This document shows positions 56,444-63,559 of a stretch of DNA of 64,000 nt, piece by piece. The notes below the pieces were generated by a model. That model searched no databases and had not been told where the DNA came from. It saw only the letters and a list, made by a program, of their open reading frames with translations. This DNA comes from Pradoshia sp. D12 (GTDB lineage: Bacteria; Bacillota; Bacilli; Bacillales; Pradoshiaceae), in assembly GCF_008935075.1 (NCBI RefSeq), contig NZ_CP044545.1, positions 2,979,587 through 3,043,586 of the forward strand. The letters run 5' to 3'. Position 1 is the first letter of the stretch, and each line of letters starts with the position of its first letter. Position numbers and translations under genes: made by a program.

Positions 56444-56466
56444 TATTCAACTAAACTCGCGAGCAA
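56444..56466 (+). repeat. Array repeat R30, left arm only
   Basis: TTATTCAACTAAACT is followed by CGCGAG instead of GCCCC. Confidence 0.55.
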
Positions 56467-56517
56467 ACTGTAAATTTATGTTAAAATATTCTTGAACACT
56501 ATTAGGAGGGATTAGTG

Positions 56518-56787
56518 ATGATGCTTTACGGTCCGCTATTAGTAGCTCTTATTCTAGGAGGATTTATACTGTTACTTACTTGGTGGCTTGCTAAAAAGAG
56601 ATTATCATTATTATTAATATCGTTACCAAGTCTTATAACAATTGTTGTTGCATTGGTTTTATTTTATATTGGAATTGTTGAAATTAGAGGTTTTGAAGGT
56701 GCAGCTTATGGATTTCTTTCCATATTCCTTATCACTTTTGCAATTATATCCCTGATTTTAGCAAAAAAAACAAAAGCTTCTTTATAG
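56518..56787 (+). CDS. Membrane protein, unknown
   Basis: This 89-residue protein has three helices (GPLLVALILGGFILLLTWWLA, LSLLLISLPSLITIVVALVLFYIGI, AAYGFLSIFLITFAIISLILA) and a basic tail. A GGAGGG site precedes overlapping GTG/ATG codons. It is on the plus strand between R30 and R31; a GGGAGATTTATTTTTT-type terminator lies near 56822-56856. Confidence 0.7.
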   Translation: MMLYGPLLVALILGGFILLLTWWLAKKRLSLLLISLPSLITIVVALVLFYIGIVEIRGFEGAAYGFLSIFLITFAIISLILAKKTKASL

Positions 56788-56945
56788 AAATATAAATTTC
56801 CGCCCGCATAGAACAAGTAAATAAATCTCTCGATACAGGGAGATTTATTTTTTATTTGTGAAGAAATGAAGCCTCGATTATAGTGAAAATCCCCCAAAAA
56901 CAAACCATATCACCCTCAATATTCGACCTCTGAATAGAGAAACCT

Positions 56946-56974
56946 TCTTCCGCTAAACTGCCCCTTTAGCTCAA
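56946..56974 (+). repeat. Array repeat R31, left half
   Basis: TTCTTCCGCTAAACTGCCCC then TTTAGCTCAAG. The core equals the IS110 guide complement. Confidence 0.82.
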
Positions 56975-57009
56975 GAGAGATGGATGTAAAATTCGCATAG
57001 TGTATCTCA

Positions 57010-57369
57010 TCAAGAATGGAAATTATTCACCGAATGATATTCTAGCCATTTGTCTATTTCGCTTTTCAAGAAACGGTTTTCACCCGAAATAGTCAGATAA
57101 GGAATATATTCATAGGTATCAAAACGTCCCTCTTCAATAGACGCTTTCTCTACTTCCTCTTTTTCAATAATTTCTTCTATGTCTTTAGTGCTTACAGATA
57201 AATATTCAGCCAGGTCATCAATGGTAAATACACTTTTCACCGTTGATATTTCTTCCTCATTACTTGTAGTAGCAATAGATGAAGAATCAGAGATTAAGAA
57301 AGCCCCGACAACGATACTTACCGCTATCAAAACTCCTCCTACGACACAAGATATATTCTTTTGACCCAT
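57010..57369 (-). CDS. Membrane-anchored HTH_17/excisionase-like protein
   Basis: An N-terminal helix (VVGGVLIAVSIVVGAFLI) is followed by a domain of about 65 residues, FTIDDLAEYLSVSTKDIEEIIEKEEV ... NRFLKSEIDKWLEYH, which matches the helix-turn-helix of excisionase/MerR-like DNA-binding domains. It is 119 residues long, from ATG 57369 after GGAGAG. A membrane-tethered excisionase fold is unusual. Single gene between R31 and R32. Confidence 0.75.
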   Translation of the reverse strand: MGQKNISCVVGGVLIAVSIVVGAFLISDSSSIATTSNEEEISTVKSVFTIDDLAEYLSVSTKDIEEIIEKEEVEKASIEEGRFDTYEYIPYLTISGENRFLKSEIDKWLEYHSVNNFHS

Positions 57370-57449
57370 TTTTCCACTCTCCATTAAGTTAGAATAGAAT
57401 CCCACTATATGAGAATCCTTATTACCATTCTCTATTGATCGTTTGAAAT

Positions 57450-57510
57450 CCTTCTTCCACTAACCTGCCTTGTTTGTGGAATAAGAAGAAGCGTCAAAAT
57501 GACGGACTTA
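57450..57510 (+). repeat. Array repeat R32, divergent middle
   Basis: TTCCACTAACCTGCCTTGTTT then a CGTCA/TGACG hairpin. Confidence 0.75.
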
Positions 57511-57519
57511 CTCTCAGTT

Positions 57520-57741
57520 CTAGGATATTGAAGACTTTATATCCTTCATATATAAAAATATGAAAATTATACTAATGATTAAATAGTATATACCTAATAT
57601 AGAGAAGGCATCTGTTGCTACCATTACAAATTCTTTATTTAGAATTACTGCTCTCCACAAAAAAGAACTAACGATAAAAGTTATAGGAAACAAAGCAAAG
57701 AAACCAGAAAAGTATAGTTGAAACAGCTTGCTACTATTCAT
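57520..57741 (-). CDS. Small membrane protein, unknown
   Basis: This 73-residue protein has two helices (FFALFPITFIVSSFLWRAVIL and AFSILGIYYLIISIIFIFLYM). An AAAGGAGGTTTT ribosome site is clear. Function unknown; single gene between R32 and R33. Confidence 0.68.
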   Translation of the reverse strand: MNSSKLFQLYFSGFFALFPITFIVSSFLWRAVILNKEFVMVATDAFSILGIYYLIISIIFIFLYMKDIKSSIS

Positions 57742-57824
57742 ATAAAAACCTCCTTTTTAGATGATCTAATGACGTTTAATAAACCCAACCGCCATTCCGC
57801 TAACCATAATATACCATATCGTTT

Positions 57825-57870
57825 TTGAGCTAACCTGCCCCGTTACTTCCATAAGATAAGAATAGACTTA
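57825..57870 (+). repeat. Array repeat R33, left half
   Basis: TGAGCTAACCTGCCCCG and TTACTTCCATAAG. A further partial core, ATTCCGCTAACC, lies at 57794-57805. Confidence 0.82.
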
Positions 57871-58017
57871 TACCAGTTCTGAATCCTAAGCTATTGCTTA
57901 CTTCAATTGAATAAGGTATCAACAAAAATTAATTAACCTTTAATAAAATTTAATTTTTATTTGATTTTATTAATAAATATGTTAATATTTAGTTAAATTT
58001 TATAAAGGAGGGATATT

Positions 58018-58320
58018 TTGGATAAAAATGAAGTGCCCAATTGGCTCTTGTCTTTGGAGAAAGAAGACATTGAGTTTATTAAGAATTTTGTTATAAATTC
58101 CGGTTCATTAAAGGAGATAGCAAAATATTACCAAGTCTCTTATCCAACCGTTAGACTTCGGTTAGATAAACTGATACAAAAAATTGAGGTTAATGACAGT
58201 ATAGAAAGTGAAGAATTTATAGGTTTCATCAAGAAACTTTCAATTGATGATCGAATTAGCTTAGAGGATGCAAAATTAATCATTGATAAATATAAAAAGG
58301 AGGTGAGAATAAGTGAATGA
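58018..58320 (+). CDS. DUF2089-type HTH regulator
   Basis: This 100-residue protein has a TTG start behind GGAGGG. It matches DUF2089: WLLSLEKEDIEFIKNFVINSGSLKEIAKYYQVSYPTVRLRLDKLI is a helix-turn-helix for DNA binding, and LSIDDRISLEDAKLIIDKYKK is the family's C-terminal helix. It is coupled by an 8-base overlap to a small membrane protein gene, a common two-gene arrangement for this family. Plus strand. Confidence 0.82.
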   Translation: MDKNEVPNWLLSLEKEDIEFIKNFVINSGSLKEIAKYYQVSYPTVRLRLDKLIQKIEVNDSIESEEFIGFIKKLSIDDRISLEDAKLIIDKYKKEVRISE

Positions 58321-58597
58321 TTGGTATGTATTATTGATAGCTTTATTAGCGTTTGGTATTCAATATTTTTTATCAACTAGGATTAAATTGTATTGGGGTT
58401 CTATTTTACCGATTGTATATTTGGCGATATTAATATATATCCAAATTTCCGGGATAATGGAATATTCGTTAATACAAATAATCCTCTTCGCAATTGTAGG
58501 TGAACTGTTTCTGATAGGATATTGGGTTACTGGCAGAAGAAGAGTAGATAATAACCGCAAAAAGGAACTAACTAAGATGAGGGCTTATGACATATAA
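58313..58597 (+). CDS. Membrane partner of the DUF2089 regulator
   Basis: This 94-residue protein has a GTG start with AAAAGGAGGTG inside the preceding gene. Three helices (WYVLLIALLAFGIQYFL, GSILPIVYLAILIYIQIS, LIQIILFAIVGELFLIGYWV) are followed by a basic tail. It overlaps the regulator gene by 8 bases, so the two are probably a functional pair. Confidence 0.75.
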   Translation: MNDWYVLLIALLAFGIQYFLSTRIKLYWGSILPIVYLAILIYIQISGIMEYSLIQIILFAIVGELFLIGYWVTGRRRVDNNRKKELTKMRAYDI

Positions 58598-58707
58598 TTA
58601 GATCCGAGTCCAGGATAAATTTAGTATACCTTACTGAATAAATGCATACCTTTAAAACCCTAATAGTATGATTACTATGCTTGGATATTTAAAGATATAA
58701 AATAGAA

Positions 58708-58752
58708 GAGAAGAACAAGTTGATCATTTACTGATACCTCTTGTTCTTCTTG
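58708..58752 (+). terminator. Terminator after the DUF2089 operon
   Basis: AGAAGAACAAG pairs with CTTGTTCTTCT across a 21-base loop, 110 bases after the stop. Confidence 0.65.
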
Positions 58753-58803
58753 CACTAACCTGTCCCTTTAGTAAAAAAACCGACTGCCTTATTTCGCAAT
58801 CAT
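58749..58803 (+). repeat. Array repeat R34, type C
   Basis: GCACTAACCTGTCCC, TTTAGTAAAAAAACCGACTG, CGCAATC. The next minus-strand gene stops 6 bases on. Confidence 0.85.
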
Positions 58804-58808
58804 AATAT

Positions 58809-59114
58809 TTAACTGAAGAAGGGGGCAATAATAAGCATTATCACTACACAAGAAATTAGAAAAATACTTACTTTCCTAGGGAGTTTCACCATTCCCTCAC
58901 CTTTGTAAAACCCAGAAAATTGAAGTTTATTTCTATAAAGTACGAAGAGAAAGATAATAATTGCAAATCCTATAATCCAACCACCTGTGGTGTTATCTAC
59001 ATCTATCCCTAGACCTGAATAGACTAACTTCACAAAACCTCCTAATATGGCCCCTAAAATAAAATATATAACTGTTATACGAAGTAATTCTAAGATTATT
59101 CTCATCTGATTCAC
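58809..59114 (-). CDS. Membrane protein, unknown
   Basis: This 101-residue protein has helices at ILELLRITVIYFILGAILGGFV, GWIIGFAIIIFLFVLY and VSIFLISCVVIMLIIAPFF. No family recognised. It shares the R34-R35 interval with the 44-residue gene. Confidence 0.7.
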   Translation of the reverse strand: MNQMRIILELLRITVIYFILGAILGGFVKLVYSGLGIDVDNTTGGWIIGFAIIIFLFVLYRNKLQFSGFYKGEGMVKLPRKVSIFLISCVVIMLIIAPFFS

Positions 59115-59135
59115 TACCTTATTATGAATTTAAAG

Positions 59136-59160
59136 TAAAACCTTTAGCAAAATAAGAAAT
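59136..59160 (+). repeat. Degenerate array repeat (R34b)
   Basis: AAAACCTTTAGCAAAATAAGAAAT resembles a repeat left half that has lost its GCCCC. It directly follows the 44-residue gene's stop, mirroring R10 at the paralogue. Confidence 0.45.
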
Positions 59161-59162
59161 AA

Positions 59163-59297
59163 TTAATGTTTACCACGAATTTCTTTTAAAAGTTCTATGA
59201 CTGTATCATTTTGTTTTTCAATCGATGTTAAACTCTTTTCTATCCTACTTGTAGAGATAACTATAACAATTAAAATTGCTAATCCAACAAAGAACAA
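59163..59297 (-). CDS. 44-residue membrane/coiled-coil protein, TTG start, paralogue
   Basis: LFFVGLAILIVIVISTSRIEKSL, then TSIEKQNDTVIELLKEIRGKH, mirrors the gene at 42301-42435 with the same length, the same TTG start and a GGGGGAG ribosome site. An ATG five codons upstream (59312) is in frame but sits ahead of that site. Function unknown. Confidence 0.68.
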   Translation of the reverse strand: MFFVGLAILIVIVISTSRIEKSLTSIEKQNDTVIELLKEIRGKH

Positions 59298-59362
59298 TCC
59301 AATCTCCCCCATACCAATGCCTTTTCAATAATATACCATTCAAACCAATCTTCGACTATTTC

Positions 59363-59448
59363 TATTCAGCTAACCTGCCCCGTTTCTTCCATAAGAAATT
59401 CAATATAAAAGGGCATTAATCCTACTTGAACAATGCCCATAGGTAAAG
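59363..59448 (+). repeat. Array repeat R35, type A
   Basis: CAGCTAACCTGCCCCG, AAGAAATTCAATAT, GGGCATTAATCC ... CAATGCCC. Confidence 0.9.
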
Positions 59449-59464
59449 TAGAAAAGTTCACAAT

Positions 59465-60079
59465 TCATTGCCCCATATGGAAGTGAATATCAATAGCAAC
59501 CACTATCCCAATAAGTTCAAATACTATATCCTCTTTATGATCACTATCCCCTATATGATAAACATCATTGTTGAATAAATTTTCTTTTATCGTTTCATAA
59601 AATAAGGAGCGTTTCTTAATTGAAGTAACCAGTTTGTTTGTACTGCTATCCCTAACTGTGAAATCTATTGCATCATAACTACCTATTGCTGTTAATAATT
59701 CATTGCCATTTGCATCAATAACTTTTATTGATGGTGACTTACCTTTTGAAATTGATTTCACAGTGGCAATATGTTCTCCATTTTTCGTGTATAAAGTTAA
59801 ATCTTTATAAAATCCAATCTCCTTTTTTATATAACCTACGATTTTTCCTTCTTCATCTAATAAATCTATCTCTAAATTTTCTACGATAATTCTCTGAGGT
59901 ATAGCTAGGAGAAGCAGGCTGGCCAGCTTTATCATTTGATTGCCTGCCTTTTTCGAGGATTTTTTTGATTCTTGTAATTTTCCTATGGTTTTACCATCTG
60001 TATTTATTGAGTAAACTAACCCTTGTTTATTTAAACTTTCAACCTTTTGTAAGTAAATTTTTGAATATCCTTTAATCAA
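59465..60079 (-). CDS. Tubby/LURP-one-like protein, unknown
   Basis: This 204-residue beta-rich protein (LVYSINTDGKTIGKLQESKKSSKK, LTLYTKNGEHIATVKSISKGKSPSIKVIDANGNELLTAIGSYDAIDFTVRD) has the strand pattern and internal repeats of tubby-C/LURP-one (scramblase-like) folds. It ends with a hydrophobic helix (DIVFELIGIVVAIDIHFHMG). The family call is tentative. Single gene between R35 and R36. Confidence 0.65.
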   Translation of the reverse strand: MIKGYSKIYLQKVESLNKQGLVYSINTDGKTIGKLQESKKSSKKAGNQMIKLASLLLLAIPQRIIVENLEIDLLDEEGKIVGYIKKEIGFYKDLTLYTKNGEHIATVKSISKGKSPSIKVIDANGNELLTAIGSYDAIDFTVRDSSTNKLVTSIKKRSLFYETIKENLFNNDVYHIGDSDHKEDIVFELIGIVVAIDIHFHMGQ

Positions 60080-60135
60080 AATTATCCCCCATACTTACTT
60101 ATATATTTGTTACTGTAAGTTCAAATTAATTGACC

Positions 60136-60222
60136 TATTAAACTAAACTGCCCCTTTAGCTGCATAAGAAAAAAGAGCTGATTACAGCCCTTGATATTGA
60201 GTAATGCTCTGTTAGTTGAACA
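60136..60222 (+). repeat. Array repeat R36, type B
   Basis: AAACTAAACTGCCCC, AAGAGCTGATTACAGCCCTT, ATATTGAGTAATGCTC, TGTTAGTTGAACAG. The XRE gene's last codons and stop (TTC AAC TAA) lie in the right arm. Confidence 0.9.
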
Positions 60223-60997
60223 GACGTTTACTTATTTTTTTCATAAATGTGTTACTTAAACGATTAATATGTTCATCATTTTTCACTAATATTCTATATG
60301 CATCTATTATTGATAATGTACGAATTAATGTGTAAATACCAATAGCAATTAAAGCTATAAAGATTGGATAGTAAGGCGTCAGAATACCTGTTGGTACTAT
60401 TGCCTTTCTTACTAATAAAAAGGAAATTCCGCCTGCTGCAATAGAACATATTCCAACCAACATCACTACGGCATACTTTTTCTTAATATCTTCATACCTA
60501 ACTTTCAGTTCTTCAAGAAAATTTTGATCAAATATTAAGGATTCTTTCTTAAGAATAGTATATCGATCTTCTTCTATAAAACCTGCTGTAATCGCTCCAA
60601 TTCCGAGAACAGCAATAATACTAATTAGGATAGTAAAAATTACGGGATCCTGTTTAAAAACGAAATAAGGTATAGTGGATAAAATAAGAAGACTAAAACC
60701 TACGGCGAAGTATTTTGACATTTTACGTTGAGATAGCAGATAACCTTCTGCCATCTCTTTGCTTGCATAATATCCTTTTTCGTTTTCTTTACTTTGTTCA
60801 ACGGTATCTTTTAACAAGTAATCAATTGACACCTCAAAAATATTTCCAAGCATTAGTAACTTTTCAGTTTCCGGAAAACCTTGACCATTTTCCCATTTAC
60901 TTATAGCCTGCCTCGTAGTGTTCAACTTCTCTGCCAAGGCTTCTTGGGATAAGCCTTTCTCTTTTCTAAGTTTAAAAATTTTTTCACTAAAAGTCAT
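60212..60997 (-). CDS. XRE-family regulator with membrane domain
   Basis: An N-terminal HTH_XRE (KIFKLRKEKGLSQEALAEKLNTTRQAISKWENGQGFPETEKLLML, residues 5-60) is followed by a linker and a membrane region with four helices (about 105-245). This is the Bacillus type of membrane-bound XRE regulator. The start at 60997 follows AAAGGGGTGC; 261 residues. Its targets are unknown. The stop codon is within R36. Confidence 0.87.
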   Translation of the reverse strand: MTFSEKIFKLRKEKGLSQEALAEKLNTTRQAISKWENGQGFPETEKLLMLGNIFEVSIDYLLKDTVEQSKENEKGYYASKEMAEGYLLSQRKMSKYFAVGFSLLILSTIPYFVFKQDPVIFTILISIIAVLGIGAITAGFIEEDRYTILKKESLIFDQNFLEELKVRYEDIKKKYAVVMLVGICSIAAGGISFLLVRKAIVPTGILTPYYPIFIALIAIGIYTLIRTLSIIDAYRILVKNDEHINRLSNTFMKKISKRLFN

Positions 60998-61098
60998 ATA
61001 TAGCACCCCTTTCTTTTGATAGTTAAATTGTATTAAAACATCACTATGAGTTCCATATTTAGGGAGATGCACTTTGTCAACTTACGGTTGCGATTATG

Positions 61099-61192
61099 TT
61101 ATTAAGCTAACCTGCCCCTTTACTTCCATAAGAAGTTCAATATAAAAGAGCATTAATCATTCCTGAAACAACGGCTCCGTTAGTTTAAATAC
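61099..61192 (+). repeat. Array repeat R37, type A
   Basis: TAAGCTAACCTGCCCC, AAGAAGTTCAATAT, GAGC ... GCTC compensated stem, CCGTTAGTTTAAATAC. Confidence 0.92.
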
Positions 61193-61207
61193 ATTTGAAA
61201 CTAATAG

Positions 61208-61441
61208 TTATCCAACGTAATTCTTAAAACACCAACCCACAAGAATCATACTCACTATTCCCCAAGCTGTGGTACTCACTATCCACCAAATTACCGATTT
61301 TGCTTTAGCCTTTGAACTTTCCTCGTCTTCCATATTTGCTTTTATAAAAGCGACCTTACTTTCCATACCTTTTTTCATAGAAGCGAGAACAACAAATCCG
61401 ATTATTATGAAACCAATAGTTATCCAGAATAATAAGTCCAC
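61208..61441 (-). CDS. Small membrane protein, unknown
   Basis: This 77-residue protein has a helix (LLFWITIGFIIIGFVVLASM), a charged middle (NMEDEESSKAKAK) and a second helix (IWWIVSTTAWGIVSMILVGW). Both ends are in the membrane. Function unknown; single gene between R37 and R38. Confidence 0.7.
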   Translation of the reverse strand: MDLLFWITIGFIIIGFVVLASMKKGMESKVAFIKANMEDEESSKAKAKSVIWWIVSTTAWGIVSMILVGWCFKNYVG

Positions 61442-61471
61442 CTTTTATAACTCCCTTTCTTTTCAATCCTC

Positions 61472-61564
61472 TTTATTCAACTAACCTGCCCCGTTTCTAC
61501 AATAAGGAATTCAACAAAAAAGAGCATTAATCCTCCTTGATCAATGCCCCTTTTAGTTTAAGTG
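61472..61564 (+). repeat. Array repeat R38, type A
   Basis: TTATTCAACTAACCTGCCCC, AAGGAATTCAAC, GAGCATTAATCC ... TGATCAATGCCCC, TTTTAGTTTAAGTGC. Confidence 0.92.
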
Positions 61565-61578
61565 CAATTCTTCACGAT

Positions 61579-61713
61579 TTATTTTAGGAAAAACTTACTT
61601 CCTATCCAACCGCCTAACAAAGTGGATAACCCAGCAATTATAGCTTTGGTAATGAGGAGGGTTACTCCCTTACCCAATGTCTTAGCAGCACTAAAGTAAG
61701 GTGATGTATTGTT
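61579..61713 (-). pseudogene. Gene remnant, membrane helix
   Basis: The open frame reads NNTSPYFSAAKTLGKGVTLL, then ITKAIIAGLSTLLGGWIGSKFFLK, like the end of a small membrane protein, and its stop lies near R38 as for intact genes. No start codon or ribosome site exists in frame before an upstream TAG. It is probably the 3' part of a decayed gene. Confidence 0.45.
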
Positions 61714-61757
61714 AAAACCCTAATTATTTGTTTATTTTTACCATTAAAATAATGAGG

Positions 61758-61946
61758 CTATATCTTTTTCTTTTCCTTTCTCTCATCTACTACTGCCCTT
61801 ACTATTGGCATTGAAAGTAGAATAAAGATAAGGAAAAGAGAAAAGTATTTTTTCTCAAGGTCAAAAGCCCAAATGACAAATACCGATATTAAGACAGCAA
61901 CTGTATAAATAACCAAAACAATAGGATTAGATTTCCAAAATAACAT
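61758..61946 (-). CDS. Small membrane protein, unknown
   Basis: This 62-residue protein has two helices (PIVLVIYTVAVLISVFVIWAF and FSLFLIFILLSMPIVRAVV) with a basic tail. AGGGGTGAAGAG precedes the ATG. Function unknown. Confidence 0.65.
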   Translation of the reverse strand: MLFWKSNPIVLVIYTVAVLISVFVIWAFDLEKKYFSLFLIFILLSMPIVRAVVDERKEKKKI

Positions 61947-62016
61947 CTCTTCACCCCTCTATAACAGCTCAAAGATACACATTTTTTATTAATTCTATAT
62001 ATTATTCATATTATCC

Positions 62017-62095
62017 TTCTTAAACTAACCTGCCCCGTTAGTAAAAAAGCGACTGCTCCTCTTCCGCAATCGCATCTATTTGTTTAGCAAGATTT
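62017..62095 (+). repeat. Array repeat R39, type C
   Basis: TTAAACTAACCTGCCCCG, TTAGTAAAAAAGCGACTGC, CGCAATCGC hairpin, then TTTGTTTAGCAAG. Confidence 0.88.
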
Positions 62096-62100
62096 TATTT

Positions 62101-62286
62101 CTAATTCTCATCCTTAAAAATAATTTTAGCAAATACTGCACCAACAATAGTCATTATGCCTGCAAAAAGACCCCTATATATCGACTTATCCCAATCTACA
62201 AAAGAATCTACAACGGTAAGTATTGTGGCAACAAATGCAGATGTAAAGATGATTTGTGGTGTATTTAATTTTGCATTTAATTTCAT
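62101..62286 (-). CDS. Small membrane protein, unknown
   Basis: This 61-residue protein has a helix near PQIIFTSAFVATILTVVDSF and another, YRGLFAGIMTIVGAVFAKIIF. The start at 62286 follows GGGGAATTC. Single gene between R39 and R40. Function unknown. Confidence 0.66.
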   Translation of the reverse strand: MKLNAKLNTPQIIFTSAFVATILTVVDSFVDWDKSIYRGLFAGIMTIVGAVFAKIIFKDEN

Positions 62287-62366
62287 ATTTGAATTCCCCA
62301 TTTCGGTGTCATCGTGCCCCGTTTATCCTATTTCCTATATTTATTCTACTTTCAAAAGGCTTTATC

Positions 62367-62451
62367 CTTCTTCCGCTAACCTGCCCCATTAGTAACATAA
62401 TGAGTTCAACAGAACGGGGCAGTTCACCCTTGGATAAACGCTCCCGTTTAT
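62367..62451 (+). repeat. Array repeat R40, rearranged type A
   Basis: TTCCGCTAACCTGCCCC pairs with a mid-repeat CGGGGCAG, so this copy can form a left-middle hairpin instead of the usual middle-right one. The next 100 bases hold a plus-strand fragment ending EKIERLNEYVNLLRII, likely a gene remnant. Confidence 0.82.
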
Positions 62452-62551
62452 AGATTTCACCACGCTCATTTGGAAGGTGAAAAAATTGAGCGATTAAACG
62501 AGTATGTGAATCTATTAAGAATTATATAACCGCATAAAAAAGCAGGAGAAG

Positions 62552-62752
62552 TTAGCCTGATTTTCTATTTTTTGTGTCTTTCCTTCTTTTTTTCGAATGA
62601 ATTATCAAAGAAGTTATTATGAAACCTACTAACGAAACTAAGCCTACATACAGAAAACCAGGTAACTCAACACCACTTGATTTATAGCCGAAATACACGC
62701 TTAAGCAAGAGAGTGTTACTGCAAAAAAAAGATTAGAAATGTATTTTTTCAT
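62552..62752 (-). CDS. Small membrane protein, unknown
   Basis: This 66-residue protein has helices NLFFAVTLSCLSVYFGY and FLYVGLVSLVGFIITSLII and a very basic tail (HSKKRRKDTKNRKSG). The start at 62752 follows GTGGGTG; the frame extends upstream without a ribosome site. Function unknown. Confidence 0.66.
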   Translation of the reverse strand: MKKYISNLFFAVTLSCLSVYFGYKSSGVELPGFLYVGLVSLVGFIITSLIIHSKKRRKDTKNRKSG

Positions 62753-62839
62753 CTTTTCACCCACTCTTTCCAATTTTATGTTTACATTCCACGATATGTA
62801 TAATATATTATAATACAAATGGAGAGGAGAGTGAATTTT

Positions 62840-63439
62840 TTGAATTATCAATCTAGGTTTGGGAGATTTTTGATTGGAACTTTGGTACTTGCACTTTTTG
62901 TAACTTGTTTAACACCATTTTCTGCGGCTGCTGCTGGACAAGAGGGATTATCAGATGCTGAAATAGAAAACAAGATAATCGAGAAAGAATTTCAGAATGT
63001 AGACTTGAATGAATTTGATGAATTTGAAGTGTATGAAGGTTTTGCTTCTATAGTTCCTGAAACAGATAGCGGAAAAATAGGTACACGAGCAGTATTAGGT
63101 CCTGATATTGGTGGTACCACATATTGGACAACTATTGCATCAGGAAGTAAGAAACTTACAAAAGCTGATTTTTATATATCAGGAGCATATGTAGTGATGT
63201 ATACATCACTTTTAGGAAAGTGGAGTAAAACAATTGCTGCAATTGCTTCAGCTTTAGGTTTTGCAGCTAATACTGTTCCATCTGCGCTAGTTGGTGAAAA
63301 ATTAAAATGGACCAAGAAAATAAAATGGGTTAGTAAGACAAAAGGTATTTATGATATTAAAACAACTGAGTACATAGAACGTAATGGCAAAAAAGTAACT
63401 ATCGGCGAAAGAACTATTAGAGAAGATGGCGAAGAATAA
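62840..63439 (+). CDS. Secreted protein, unknown
   Basis: This 199-residue protein has a TTG start behind GGAGAGGAG; an ATG at 62819 lies before that site. The signal peptide (FGRFLIGTLVLALFVTCLTPFSAAAAG) has an AAA-type cleavage site. The acidic pro-like part (DAEIENKIIEKEFQNVDLNEFDEF) is followed by a hydrophobic/glycine-rich stretch and a basic C-terminus. A bacteriocin or immunity-like role can be imagined but is not supported. Plus strand. Confidence 0.72.
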   Translation: MNYQSRFGRFLIGTLVLALFVTCLTPFSAAAAGQEGLSDAEIENKIIEKEFQNVDLNEFDEFEVYEGFASIVPETDSGKIGTRAVLGPDIGGTTYWTTIASGSKKLTKADFYISGAYVVMYTSLLGKWSKTIAAIASALGFAANTVPSALVGEKLKWTKKIKWVSKTKGIYDIKTTEYIERNGKKVTIGERTIREDGEE

Positions 63440-63514
63440 AAATCGGTGAAAGAACTATTAGAGAAAATGGCTGGGGAAATTAATTGTTTGAGCAGAGAGA
63501 TGTGAAAACCTTTC

Positions 63515-63553
63515 TCTTTTGTGGTTGCGGTGTCCGCAATCACTTTTTTGTTT
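63515..63553 (+). terminator. Terminator after the secreted protein gene
   Basis: GTGGTTGCGG and CCGCAATCAC form a ten-pair stem (one G-T) followed by T6. Confidence 0.88.
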
Positions 63554-63559
63554 TTCAGT

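Noticed and set aside
62454-62524. Plus-strand fragment ending EKIERLNEYVNLLRII
   Set aside because: Too short and without a start; probably a remnant, too weak for its own gene call.
62819-62840. ATG at 62819 as start of the secreted protein
   Set aside because: It precedes the GGAGAGGAG ribosome site; the TTG at 62840 places the signal peptide correctly.
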